64,000 bases of DNA from Mytilus galloprovincialis (lineage: Eukaryota > Mollusca > Bivalvia > Mytilida > Mytilidae): positions 53,626,872-53,690,871 of the forward strand of contig NC_134844.1 of assembly GCF_965363235.1 (NCBI RefSeq), read 5' to 3'. Position numbers and translations under genes: made by a program. How positions within the stretch are numbered: the first letter of the stretch is position 1; each line of letters starts with the position of its first letter. This document shows positions 13,176 through 24,751 of this stretch, piece after piece. The notes below the pieces were generated by a model. It was not told the origin of the DNA. It made no database searches and was given only the letters and a program-made list of their open reading frames with translations.

Positions 13176-13205
13176 CCATATTTACTGTTACTAACACTTA
13201 ATAAA

Positions 13206-13421
13206 TCAGTTCTTTTCATAAAAGTACATTGTATGTTCCAAATTTGTCAAAATGTGATGATTTTGTGCAATTTTCAGACCTGAAAGCTTTAAGCCTTTAG
13301 GAATAAAGATTTGGCCGCTGCCTGCATGGACCATCCAAAATGTTTTGTAACCAAAAGAATCAAAATCTGATATATATAATTCATCAATATAAAAACTTTT
13401 TGGATCTTGGATGGCAGCCAA
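13206..13421 (-). pseudogene. coding-like relic related to the 13781-14050 segment
   Basis: The minus-strand reading contains SGLKIAQNHHILTNLEH, which resembles LGLKIAENHIHILRSIEN in the segment at 13781-14050. I do not recognise a domain. The shared peptide and several synonymous differences hint that both descend from one coding sequence rather than a non-coding repeat. There is no defined start or splice structure, so I call it a relic. It could also be a chance ORF. Confidence 0.3.
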
Positions 13422-13569
13422 GATTAATTATGCCAAAAACAATTAAAGTTTTACCATGGTTATCTGTGGTATAATTTTCACAATTATTCAATGGTTTTGT
13501 TGTGTCTGATTTTCGAATAGAAAAATAAAGATGGCAAGACCTGAACGAGGCCGCCTGATTTTTTTAAGT

Positions 13570-13690
13570 AACATATGAACAACAGAGTCAGTGTGGGGCC
13601 ACTAAGCTAAACTGCCCGCTTTGCACCAGCCAATATAAATGAATGCCTAGGGTGGGAATCAAACCCACATACACCAACTCTGTTGTCACT
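13570..13690 (-). repeat. tRNA-like repeat with B-box motif
   Basis: On the minus strand GTGGGTTTGATTCCCAC (around 13651-13667) has the form of a tRNA T-arm / Pol III B box. The A-box-like TTTAGCTTAGTGGCC lies downstream instead of upstream of it. No D-arm or anticodon arm can be folded in the normal order, so this is not a tRNA gene. It is probably part of a dispersed tRNA-derived repeat. Confidence 0.35.
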
Positions 13691-13780
13691 ATATTTTTTT
13701 TTTAAATGAACAAAAAATTGTCAAGAACAAATTTAAAAAATGTATCAATGTGTTAAAATTTAATTATCAAATTAAACATT

Positions 13781-14050
13781 TTACATGAAAATATAGGTTG
13801 ATTTTCGGTGATTCAGATGTCTACTTACATTGTAGTCCAATAGGCTCCACTGTACAGCTTCATGAATATACAGCGTAAAAGGGTTTAAAATTGCTGAGGC
13901 ATATTTTTGGGGGGAGGAGGGAGCTGAAGGCACGTCAAGGCATATTTTTAATGGCTCCGACGTGCAGAAATGGAAGATATTTTCTATACTTCGTAATATG
14001 TGAATATGATTTTCGGCAATTTTTAAACCTAATTGGAAATGTAATTCCAA
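13781..14050 (-). pseudogene. coding-like relic, partner of 13206-13421
   Basis: The minus-strand open frame of 89 codons includes QLGLKIAENHIHILRSIEN, which parallels the peptide in the 13206-13421 segment. Downstream residues (FTLYIHEAVQWSLLDY) have no recognised domain. No splice sites were identified with confidence. The two segments lie about 0.6 kb apart in the same orientation, so they could be a tandem exon duplication of a lost gene. Confidence 0.28.
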
Positions 14051-14099
14051 CCCTGTATCATCCAGTCAGAAACCGTATAAATGTGCTAGGGCGGTAAAA

Positions 14100-14924
14100 T
14101 GTAAACAAATAATTGCGCTCTTGTAACCCTATACGTGATCTACTTGTTACTTTAATACGAAGAAAATAAATTTAACTCCAAAAACTGTTGAGATCTAATA
14201 TAAAAAAAAACAAATTGTTGCAATATAGAATACACAAAAAGTAAACTTATCTTTAAAGGCCTTGCATGTTCTCGTTTCTCCAACTCAATCAGCTGGTTTT
14301 TTCAAAATGGCGACAGGGAGCGTAAACAGAGAAATTATTTTCATATTATGCCAGATTAAATATTCCTGGTTTTGCTACGATAATATGATAGACAAATATT
14401 CTACAAACGGTTTTAAACAAGTTTAACTTAAAATCATATAATTGAAATATATAAATTACCTTTCTGTGTATAAATTCCTGTATTGATCTACTCTCGTGTT
14501 TCTTCAAGTTCGCTCTTGAATGCGCATTGGTGGTATTCATCCGCAACAACAATTTTTTGCTACGTCATTAATATAAAAGATTGTTTGACCTAATAATCTA
14601 ATATTTCTAACGCCGGACAAAACATTTTTAATTTGTATTGAATAAAAATAAATTTTCTAAGTATCCATTGAAAACATGAATTTAAAAGAAGCGATAAATA
14701 ATTTTATTTTGCACTATATAATGTGCGCGGATCAATAATTTTTAAAACTCGGTTATCATTCCAAAACTAATTATATATGCATATTCCTTATATAGATATA
14801 TTCTAATTAGGTGGAAAATTACGCGATGGCAATACACCCGAGGCCCTGACGGTCCTCTGATGTAAAAACAAATGTTATGTCTTCCCCTGTTAGTTTATTG
14901 GAGAATGAAAACGGTTGGTTTTAA
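14100..14924. other. gene-free stretch before the LINE
   Basis: Contains TTTCAAAATGGCGACAGGG (about 14298-14316), which resembles the CAAnATGGCG motif found near some metazoan start sites. The ATG there opens only about 39 codons with no convincing donor, so no gene is called. The rest is AT-rich without recognisable content. Confidence 0.4.
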
Positions 14925-15136
14925 GATCATTTAAAATGTGAAGTTGAGAATTCGGAACATGAATATTATTTAAAGAATTGTTCAGATATATGTGAACAAA
15001 AATACATGGCGTCCATGAAGCAATTAATTAATAACGACCAATTAACCAATGGTGCGCACAAATTAAGGTAGCAGACGGAAGACAATCTAAAACAACAGTT
15101 CAGGAGAAAACATGTGCAGACGAAAAGTACAAACGA

Positions 15137-15364
15137 ATGGAATGCAGAAAAAGTCTCTACCCTATTATGAAAGAGATGAAAGCTGAAGGACATCGTGTGA
15201 GACTTGTTAGGGACATCCTATATGTAGACGGGGTAATATACAACCATCAGACTTTAAATTCTCCATCGCCTAATAATCGGAGAGAAGTATTAAATACGCC
15301 TGAAGACTACCAGTCGCGTAAGAGACGACGAAGGGAATCGCGAAACTCAACAGACCACTCATAG
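15137..15364 (+). pseudogene. LINE ORF1 C-terminal fragment
   Basis: The reading RKSLYPIMKEMKAEGHRVRL followed by VRDILYVDGVIYN has the form of the C-terminal end of LINE ORF1 proteins (basic helix, then a LYVDG-type strand). The frame stays open upstream to about 15033, and a second frame is open from about 14924 to 15068. A frameshift therefore probably separates the rest of ORF1. The ORF1 protein is the nucleic-acid chaperone of the element. The ATG at 15137 is only the first methionine in the remaining frame. Confidence 0.6.
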
Positions 15365-15394
15365 GGAGCCCCAGAAAAGAACAAGTGTAATGGT

Positions 15395-18300
15395 ATGACA
15401 AACCTACCTGACAGTGAACAATGTTTAACTAGAACGAGTAACTGTAAAATTAATATGTTAACCTTAAATTGTTGTGGTGTAATTAAACGTATGCATTATC
15501 CAGAATTTATAGATATGGTTCAGAAATTTGATTTTATTTCTCTTGTTGAGACTAAAACAGATGATCTAGATAAGATAAATATTCCAGGATTTACTTTTCA
15601 TCTAAAAAATAGAAAAAATATATCAAGAGTTAAATCGGGGGGCATAGCTTTCGGCTACAAGTCACACTTGGAAAATTTTGTAAAACCAGTTGAAAATTTC
15701 AGTAGTTTAGTATATTGGTGGAAAATTTCTTCCGATTTACTTAAAACTGACCAAGATGTCATGATAGGAAATATTTATATCCCTCCAGAAAATTCTGTAT
15801 ATAAGGTTCCTGATGCTTTTAATGAATTAGAACAAGAATTTTTAAAATTTTCTGTAGAGTACAAGTATATACTTTTAAATGTCGATTTTAATAGTAGAAC
15901 TAGTCGAAATGTAGAATATATTGAAACTGTCCATAGTCAGCATGATATTGTTGAAACTGATAATGTAGATGTTTTAAACAATCTAGAATTATATATGTCT
16001 AAAGTTAGATGTAGTATGGATACAAGTAAAAACTCTTATGGTAATATGTTGTTAGAAATGTGTAAAAACAATAATATAGTTATCCTAAATGGTAGAGTAA
16101 ATGGTGACAAAGAAGGCAAATTTACTTGCCGTCAGGCCAGTGTTGTTGATTATTTTATTTGTACTTATGATTTTCTGTGTTTCGTTGTAAATATGTATGT
16201 TCAAGACTTTTCCAAGCTGTTATCAGATGTCCACTCTCCGTTAATATTATCTTTAAACTTTAAAGATGGTATTGAGGAAGATGTGCATATTGCTGAGAAC
16301 AGCGTGGAAAATGCAAGAGAAGTAAAACGGGTACAGAAATGGGATGTTAAGAAAAAGAATGAATTCGTAGAATTTATTGATAAGGAAAAAATTTCTGACT
16401 TGGTTGCCGGAATAGAATCAGTTGACAGTAACCTTTTATCTCAAGGCAAAATAAACGAAATAGTTGAAAACATTAACAGCATATTTTTGGATGCTGCAGA
16501 AAATGTTCTAGGTACATATAATGATAGCCAAGGGAGTCGTACAGGACAAAAAATGGGCAAAAAGGGGAACAAACCATGGTTTGATAAGCAATGTTGGAAT
16601 AAGAGAAAGATTTACAGGGGAGCAAAGAGAAATTATAACAGTAATAGATCAGAAGCTAAAAGGGAAGAAATGAAAAAGAAAGAACGGGAATATAAACGCC
16701 AGATGGATAAATCGATGAGGGAATATAGAAAAAAATTTCAAAAACATATGAAAAACCTGAGGACAAAAAACCCGAAGGAATATTGGAAAATTTTAAATAG
16801 GGGAGGGAAAAGAATTAAACCTAACATAGCATTAGATGTACTGTTTGATTTTTTCAAAAATTTAAATAACGCCGAGAATACAAATGACGTCACAAATGAG
16901 CAGAATGACATTCAAGGTGTAAATGAAGTTTTAAATTCAGAAATTACCGCAGAAAAAATTAGCAAGTGTATACGAGACTTGAAAAACGGAAAGGCCAGTG
17001 GCGATGATTTGATAATCAATGAATTTATGAAAAGCACATCACACATTTTTATACCCGTTTATGTGAAACTTTTTAATATGATTTTTGATTCTGGTATTTT
17101 GCCTGACATATGGCTCATGGGAAATATTATACCTTTTTATAAAAACAAGGGTGACCAATCTGATCCCCAGAATTATAGACCAATTACTATACTCAGCTGC
17201 CTGGGAAAACTTTTCACATCTGTTTTAAATTTTAGATTGAGTTCTTTTTTAGAGGATTATTTATTATAAATAGAAAACCAGGCTGGCTTCAGAAAAGGTT
17301 ATTCCACAGTAGACAATATATTTGTTATTCACATATTATTTGGGTTGCTAAAGAGAAAAAAGAAGAAACAATATTGTGCATTCGTGGACTTTGCGAAAGC
17401 TTTTGATACCGTTTGGCGGTCTGGTCTCTGGTCAAAACTTATTAAACACTCGATTAACGGAAAGATGTATAACGTTATTGTCAACATGTACAATAATATC
17501 AAATCACGTATTCACTTTGGATCAGATTTTTCTGAATTTTTCCCTTGTTCTATTGGTGTTAGGCAGGGAGAGAATCTCTCTCCTTTGCTTTTTTCTATTT
17601 ATCTTAACGATCTGGAATTGTTTTTACAGAATAAGAATATAGAAGGTTTGTGCACTATCTCTGATGAGTTAGAAATAGAGTTAAATGTTTCTTTAAAATT
17701 GTTTGTCATTTTATATGCTGACGATACTGTCTTAATGGCAGAATCTCAGATAGATTTACAAAGACAACTGGACTCCTTATATGAATATTGTGAGTTATGG
17801 AAACTTAGAGTAAATGTGCAAAAAAGTAAGATTGTAATTTTTCACAAGGTAGACTACCGCAGAATATTGTTTTTTAATTATGATAATATAATACTAGACA
17901 TTGTGAGTGAATTTACTTATCTTGGTGTATTACTGTCTAGGTCAGGAAATTTTTCAAAAGCTAAAAAAAAGCAATGTGAAAAAGCAACACATGCTATGTA
18001 CGATATTATTCGAAAAGGTAGAGTACATAATCTGTCAATTAAATGCCAACTTGATCTATTTGATAAAATTGTGAAACCAATACTTCTGTATGGGTGCGAA
18101 GTTTGGGGTTTTGGAAATAATTCAATAATCGAGAGGGTTCATATTAAATTTTGTAAAATATTACTTGGAGTAAAAAAGTCTACTCCTGATTTTATGATTT
18201 ATGGTGAATTGGGAAGATATCCATTAGATATTTCAATCAAGTTACGAATGATAAATTATTGGTTCAAGTTGATAACTGGAAAACCTGACAAATAGCCTTT

Positions 18301-18895
18301 TATTTTGTATAACTTAGCAACTGCCAAATATGGTACAAATATTTTATGGTTAAAACAAGTCAAATCAATTTTAGACACGTGTGGCTTGTCATATGTATGG
18401 GATAATATCTTTTTTGTAAATAAAACATGGCTACATGTAACCATCAAACAGAATTTGATAGATCAATTTAAACAAAAATGGCTAGCAAGCCTCCAAAAGG
18501 AATCTCCAAAAGCATTAAATTATCGTTTATTTAAAGATACTTTGGAGTTTGAGAAATATTTAAATATTTTGGATGACAGACAGATATCCTTATTTCTTAA
18601 ATTTCGAACTTTAAACATGAAATTTCCAATAGAAACTGGAAGATGGCAAAACATAGAAAGAGAAAACAGAAAATGTTTATTATGTAATTCAGATGCGATT
18701 GGTGATGAATACCATTACATTTTTAATTGTTCAGCTTTTGATAATTGTAGAAAACAATGTATTGCATTTTACTATAGAAATAGACCAAACTCATTGATGT
18801 TTTATGAATTAATGAATTCTAAAAAATGTACAGAACTGAATAAACTATGTAAACTTATTAAGGAGATAAATAACAAATTGAACTTTTCTGGGTGA
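15395..18895 (+). pseudogene. LINE ORF2 (endonuclease + reverse transcriptase) with two in-frame stops
   Basis: One reading frame of 3,501 bp (1,166 codons plus stop) is interrupted only by TAA at 17267-17269 and TAG at 18293-18295; no frameshift is needed. Endonuclease landmarks: LVETKTDD, GNIYIPP, VDFNSRT (usual GDFN, here V), VVDYFICTYD and LSDVHSPL. RT landmarks: KNGKASGDD, NYRPITILSCLGKLF, AGFRKGYSTVDNIF, FVDFAKAFDTVWRSGL, GVRQGENLSPLLFSIYLND, then YADD at 17714-17725. The C-terminus has a CLLC...EYHYIFNC zinc-knuckle-like motif. The enzyme would nick target DNA and reverse-transcribe the element RNA in place. With nonsense but no frameshift mutations it looks like a fairly recent, now inactive insertion. 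Confidence 0.92.
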
Positions 18896-19522
18896 ACAAT
18901 TGTGAACGCATCTATCTACTTTCGTACATTATTTATTTATGTAATTGTAATGAAATATGTATAATTATCTCTATACCTTTGTAATTTGGTTTGTGAGAAT
19001 AAAGATATATATATATATAATGCAAATGAGTTAAAAAAAAAAAAAAAAAGAATAATTCAGAAACTAACGTGTTACCCTACATTATAAGCCGATATATAAA
19101 TTAAGGAATATGTTACAGTTCGTCAATGATGGGAAAATATCTAAAATACAAAACTATATGAGGTCATAATCTCTCTACAAACCCTCACTAAGAATTTGGT
19201 TTAACATGGTTGGCGGTTGACAAAACAAAGATGTAACTGCGAAAATAAAATCCTGGCGGATAGTAAGTGAAACAACATATCACATTTGTGTATAAAATAT
19301 TCACAAGTCCTGGACTTTATACCTGAGGGACAATTTTTTGTTCTGCTCTAGAAATATATGTTTAGTTTATCAATGTGTCCATTCTTACAATTTGTTCTAC
19401 GCTATTTTCGTATTATGGTTGTTATTTCAGGACAGTATTTTGATGAAATAGACTTGTCTTGCTAAGGTAGATAGATGTATCATAGCACTTGCGTCTTACA
19501 GTTTCAGTTAAAGTAAAACATT

Positions 19523-19866
19523 TCAATTTTCCTGGATAAAAAGTCCCATGAAAGAACTTCTAACACCGCCTTGTGCGTCATAAAGATAATTGTATGCTCC
19601 TGAACCTAACTCCATTAACTGCTTTCCTTTGACAATGTTGTCAACTGTAAGTTTGGTTTGTACTGATTGCGAACTGGAGGTCTGAATGGTCCAAGAAAAG
19701 AAATAAACTCCTGAGATAGGAGCAACAAATATGCCGTCTCCTGTATTGAAATTATTTCCTCCGTCAATTAATTGAGTATTGCATTTCACGATAGAGTTGG
19801 TATTCAGCCGTGCTATTCCTGTTAGCTCAACATAATAAAGCGGATGTTTCTTCTCATGTTGTACTC
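19523..19866 (-). CDS. C1q-domain protein, terminal exon
   Basis: Minus-strand exon with acceptor TTTTACAG at 19870-19867 and the first two bases completing a codon (phase 1). The reading covers most of a globular C1q domain: YYVELTGIARLNTNSIVKC, then FNTGDGIFVAPISGVYFFSW (the classic TGxFxAPxxGxYxF core), and GGVRSSFMGLFI before the stop. Bivalves have large C1q families used as secreted lectin-like recognition molecules; that role is family knowledge. The upstream exon(s) with signal peptide and linker were not found within the window. A candidate at 21.64-21.72 kb proved to be retroelement sequence. The downstream segment TWTIQ-like (SWTIQTSSSQSVQTKL) is intact, so the exon may be functional, but it is orphaned here. 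Confidence 0.78.
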
Positions 19867-19879
19867 CTGTAAAATAATG

Positions 19880-21555
19880 TCAAATCTAAAAGTATTAAGG
19901 TTAAGACAAAACAAAAAGAATATTGTCTAGACTTAATTTATTGCGTTTATGCCGACAAAAATAATTCCAATGTTTGGGTCGGCTTTCTGTCCAAAGCATC
20001 TGTTCTATTTTCATCTGTTGTTCCATTGCAGGTGGATTTTGAAAGCACCCTTTGAAACAAAACTATTCCAACATAAAGAAACATTTCAAAATGCATGGTT
20101 CCTCTTTCTCTGACTTATCCCATTTACTTCACTGGATTTAAAGTAGTCAACAGTGTTTTGGTATCTGACGTTTATGTGATAATAATAGATGGTTTTCAAA
20201 TATGTCAACATATGGTATATCTTCAGGTACGTCATGTTTTATTTAGTTTAACTTTTGCATCTAATTTTTAGCTCACCTGAACCTAAGATTGAATATGAGC
20301 AACGTTTCCTCAAAGGTTTGTAAAGTTTGTATTCCTTGTTTTAAAACTCCTTCGCCCAGTGGAAAAGAGAAGATATTTCTTTCATTCGTATGTTTTTCTC
20401 GGTCTATTTTATAGACGCATACTTTTGTATTTATCTTCATTATATGTGCATATAAACCTGGTTTAACCTACGTATACTACAGTGTGTGCCAGTACCGTGC
20501 AAAGCTGTTTGTTGCTCGTTTTTGCTAGCCCTTATATGTCTTTATTTTCACAGAGTCCGGTGTTGGTGGAAGGTCTATTCTAATCTCTATTGGTCTTATT
20601 GGTAGCGTGTTGCTGCTTTACTAGCATGTGGCATTTAGTAGAATTAGGGAAGACTGGTCATCTTTAAGTCAGAAAAATATGTCCGAATAGAACAATATAT
20701 CTACATTAGGACTGCAACCATGTGAATTACAATTGAATGCTGGCTCATCATGTTAATCTTGTTCAAAAAACCGTTTTATAATAATAAAAAAAAAAAATGG
20801 GCATTTCATTTTTACATGTTTTCATTTTGCATGACAGACGTTCTATGTTTCCAAATTGGAAAAACAATCCATTAAAACGCGGTCACAAAGCCCCAGGTGA
20901 GCAATTGCAATGAGTTCGCGTATTGGAACCTTGAGTTCAAACTACTTTTCAATTAATATACATTGTATTTATAAACTGCCTCTGTGTAATTTGATTTAAT
21001 TAACAAGCACTTAACATGTCAAATAATTTTAAAATGTGTTTAGCATCTTAGTGTTTCTCCCTAAATATCTAATTGAATATGGCATCAGTAATGTATGAAA
21101 ACGTAATAGTCGGAGAACAAAATCATGTTCCTCTACTCCAAGTTCATAACTATTTGAGATCTACATAATCAGATTTTTATTATACTTCGTTATATGAGGT
21201 GTCATAAAAGTACCATGTCTTTCGCTTAGTTTGTGCAAATTCGTCTGTTTAAACTATTATAATTGATTATAATTGGCGTCCGGGCTCGTTCTAACAATGT
21301 TCACTTGCATGCACTTTCATCTTGTATTTAGGAAGCTACCATTTGATTTGTACGTGGAGGGGGTCTAGGAAAACTGTTGCCCTGCATGGTTTTTTAGTTG
21401 TAATCTCTTTCCTGCCTTTTAATTTTACACTGTTTTTGGCACTGCCTTTTTTATTAGTTTATCCTGACTTTCGTTTACATAAATTGTCAAATTTCTAATC
21501 CTGCAACTTTCACCCACGACTCATCAATCCCCCCCTAAAAATCAAATGGAAGCTC
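19880..21555. other. likely intron / upstream region of the C1q gene
   Basis: No supported exon was found on the minus strand. A possible short inverted-repeat element is bounded by AGCTCACCTGAACC near 20271 and CCCAGGTGAGCAAT near 20893-20906. Runs of A occur near 20788. Nothing else is recognisable. Confidence 0.4.
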
Positions 21556-21559
21556 CTTT

Positions 21560-23335
21560 AGTGACTAATACTAAAACAAGCATTGAAGGAAAATATCAAA
21601 CACAGAAAAGGATTTACATTCAACACAACACTTACCGTTATATTGATATTTTTTCGTTACATAATCAAGAATTTTCTGAATATACTGCCGAAATTTAACC
21701 AAAGAAACTGACTTTTATTTAAATAAACCAAATTTAAACGGTAATAATTCTTTTTTCCTAGATTCAGATATTTCGTTTTACACGGGAAACTCAAACTAAA
21801 ATTTACGACAAAAAGGGACAATTTTTCGTTTCCTCTTGTTAATTTTCCCTTTTTTGTGGTGCTCCTTTGGTTCCATCTTACGGTGTTTATATTTCACAAC
21901 TAGTTCGCTATGCCCGTGTCTGTTGTGACGTTTTTGATTTTAGCAAACGTAATCCATGTATTACTGGTAAGTTATTAAGCCAGGGATTTCGTTACCACAA
22001 ATAACTTAAAACCTTTACTAAATTCCTCCATAGATATAAAGATTTGATTTTGAAGTTTGGTTGTTCCTGTAGAAAACTTATTTCAAACGGGATAGCACAT
22101 CCTCATTTTTACGGAAATGTTGTTCACCGTGCCCGAAAATTTAGAAACGATCCTGGTAATCTTATCGATCCTTTAAGTAAACTTATTCTAAAAGATTACA
22201 AATTCAACATTTTAGGTTGCATTTCTGTAAATATTGACAATTCAATTTCCCATAGGAACTCCTTTTACGCCAAAACTGCACCACTTTTACTATGAAGTTT
22301 TGAAAAAAATCTTATCCTAGAATTGAAAGTTCATATGCACCACAATTTTTTTCAAAGGTCAAAATATAGGGCTGTGCGGCATATTTTCAACGTTTATATG
22401 GCCTGAACTTCTCAGAGTTTAAACTTAAACTAATTTTCATAACTACCCCTACCTCGAATGAAAGGTTACCACAGATTTCAATGTAAACAATATACACATG
22501 TTTATTTACTGGTAACATTCCCAAGTTATGTCTCTGTAAGATGGAACACAGAGAGCATAACTAGGAACCAGTATGTAAACAAAACTAATTTTCTATGAAT
22601 ATTCAAGATCTGCCCAAAAGAGGCGTGTTTTGAGAAACAGATGTATATACAAAGTGCAACCTTTAATAAGATCATTGAATATTGTTTTATTGGTATTAAT
22701 ATTGATTTTGTAAACAGTAAATTAAAAGCAAACTAAATATTATTGTTATATACATATACACATGCATGGAACTACGATCTGTCCATACCTATATCTATAA
22801 CTGCGAGTACTCTCAGATCAGAACTCAGTGTCTTTTTGTTGTTGAGATATACAAGTACCCGTCCACGTCCACTCTGTGTTTTTGTAATGTGTTTTTGTAA
22901 GATGTATTTCTATTTGTATCAATCTGATGAGTTTAAGCCTTTTTCAACTGATTTTCATAGTTCGTTCTAATTTTGTACTGTTACACCACAATCCCAGGTT
23001 ATGAGGAGGGTTGGGATCCCGCGAACATATTTTACCCCACCACATTCTGTATGTATATATCTGTCCTAAGTCAGGAGCCTGTAATTACGTGGTTGTCGTT
23101 GTGTAGCATATTTGTTTTTCGTTCATTTTTTGTTCCTTAATCACCGTTAATTTTCTCGATTAAATTGTTTTACATTTGTCATTTTCGGGAATTTAATAGC
23201 TGACTATGTGATATGGTTTTTGCTCATTGTTGAAAACCATACGATTACTATAGTTGGTAATTTCTGTATCATTTTGGTCTCTTGTGTAGAGTTATCTAAT
23301 TGGCAATCATACAACATCTTTTTTTTATATTTACA
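21560..23335 (+). mobile_element. 3' part of a YIDD-type retroelement (RT relic + 3' UTR)
   Basis: Plus-strand fragments in shifting frames give TYRYID (21633-21647, the polymerase YIDD box with one Asp missing), FFLDSDISF, then PSYGVYISQLVRYARVC, LLSQGFRYHK and KFGCSCRKLISNGI (21.9-22.15 kb). These follow the order of RT palm/thumb and C-terminal region of a retroelement family I associate with bivalve genomes; the clade is uncertain. Several in-frame stops and frameshifts make it a relic. The 3' untranslated part (22.98-23.335 kb) includes ...GGTTATGAGGAGGG..., TGCTCATTGTTGAAAACC and ends with GGCAATCATACAACATC. That tail is reused by short dispersed copies elsewhere in the window. It probably lies in an intron of the opposite-strand C1q gene. 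Confidence 0.7.
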
Positions 23336-23399
23336 ATCAAATTCAGTCAATCTTTTGCACGTACATGCGAACCTTTTTTTTCAAAATCACAACATCGGT

Positions 23400-23878
23400 G
23401 GTTGTAATTGTTTGTTCAACTAAGTAAAATCTACGAGTACATTTTGTAACTATTTAAAGCATAGTATTAAATGTCGATGTAAAAATATTCATAGTACTTT
23501 TAAAATACATAATGTAGGTTCAATTCGACTTTAAATATTTAATTTAAATTAAATTAAAATAAAATATCAAATAATCTAATGTACTGGTAACCTATTTTGA
23601 CATCTAATGCGCTCGTGGTTTAAATATCAAAACGTTAAAGTTCACTACGTCTTTCAGTACAAATAAAAGATAATCCAGTTTAAAAGATTATTTACTTGAA
23701 ATTACCCCCAACATTTCAAATGTTGATATTTCAGAAGATTTCGAAACAATGTGAATTTGAGGCGCGTGTTTCATACATTAAGGACAGAGCAATCTGTTAG
23801 AATTTTATTTGAACTGTTAATAGAAAGTTACCCAGGGGGATTTATGTTCTCAGTAGGGGATTCAGGGGGTGGAGTTCG
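23400..23878. other. unassigned AT-rich spacer
   Basis: No gene or repeat border recognised. It includes palindromic ATTTAAATTAAATTAAA-type sequence near 23540 and ends at the inverted repeat of the satellite-filled element. Confidence 0.4.
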
Positions 23879-24060
23879 TAATTATGACGTCTTGAAAGGC
23901 TATTATATTTGTTTTGCTTTGACGCATAAAGCCCCAGTCCCACTAGACCACGATCGCACCACGCTCACCGCGATCTAAATTAAATTCAGATCGTGGTGAG
24001 GTCACGATATGAGCGGCATGAAAATGTAATGAGTACGGCAAGGGCGGCATGAAAATGTAA

Positions 24061-24250
24061 TGAGGACGGCAAGGGCGTGCTAGAATCGTACTATGGCCGT
24101 GAACAGCGTGGCATAGTCGTAGTGGAAGCATAGTTGGGTCACGATGAGAACGTGATGGTACCGGTCGTAGTGAGATCGTAATTACGTCGATGTGAGATCG
24201 TAGCACAGTCTCTCCGAATAGAATCACGCTTTCGCTACGCTCTCGCTACG
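24061..24250. repeat. 190-bp direct repeat, copy 1 (copy 2 at 25116-25305)
   Basis: This block, from GAGGACGGCAAGGGCGTGCT to CGCTCTCGCTACG, recurs 1,055 bp downstream with only a handful of substitutions. That is much closer than the surrounding satellite units are to each other. It indicates a recent duplication or conversion inside the element. The ORFs predicted across it on the minus strand are by-products of the repeat. Confidence 0.85.
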
Positions 24251-24751
24251 TTGCTTTCACGATGCTACTACGTCCTCATTACGCTTCTACAACGATCCCG
24301 CTACGATTATACCACGTTCTCACCGCGCTTATTCTGCGACCTCACTACGTTTATCAAGATCTTTCTACGCTCATCACATTCTCCACGCTTCTGCTGCGAT
24401 TATAGCACGTTCTTTCCACGATTATACTACGTTCATACCGTGATCTTACTACGTTCTCAGCAATAACATCAACAACGTGTTCCATGTCAATACAGTTACA
24501 TTCCTTCTATATCTGATTAATACGTAGATTTCTCGGAAACAATACAGTGATGCCACTAAAATCTATTAGAACACGTTGGCGTGGTGGTAGTGGGTGATGT
24601 AGAGGCAGATGGAGCTCTGATAGTAACGAATCCTGATCAAGCATAGATGTCGGACCGACCAATCCAACCAAATTTACAACCTATTGCTGGTCCATAAAGC
24701 TCAAATGACGATATTTTAGTGAAAGATAGAAGAGATGACACAGATGTGACA

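Larger units (their letters stand above)
14925..19049 (+). mobile_element. 5'-truncated APE-type LINE retrotransposon
   Basis: A non-LTR retrotransposon in plus orientation: ORF1 3' remnant (to 15364), ORF2 (15395-18895), and a short 3' UTR ending in AATAAAGATATATATATATA and a poly-A tail at about 19032-19048. ORF2 has the order AP endonuclease, reverse transcriptase, C-terminal CCHC-like knuckle, as in the Jockey/CR1/L2/I assemblage; the clade is not resolved. The 5' border is uncertain because the ORF1 region is eroded. I could not find a clear target-site duplication. The 3' boundary is well supported by the A-tail. Confidence 0.88.

Noticed and set aside
14298..14425. CAAAATGGCGAC start-like motif with a 39-codon ORF
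   Set aside because: Short frame, weak donor possibilities and no downstream exon before the LINE.
21636..21715. Minus-strand candidate upstream exon for the C1q gene (open frame with a phase-1 GTAAGT-like donor)
   Set aside because: The plus strand of the same bases encodes TYRYID and following RT motifs of the retroelement, which explains the conservation better; no signal peptide precedes it.
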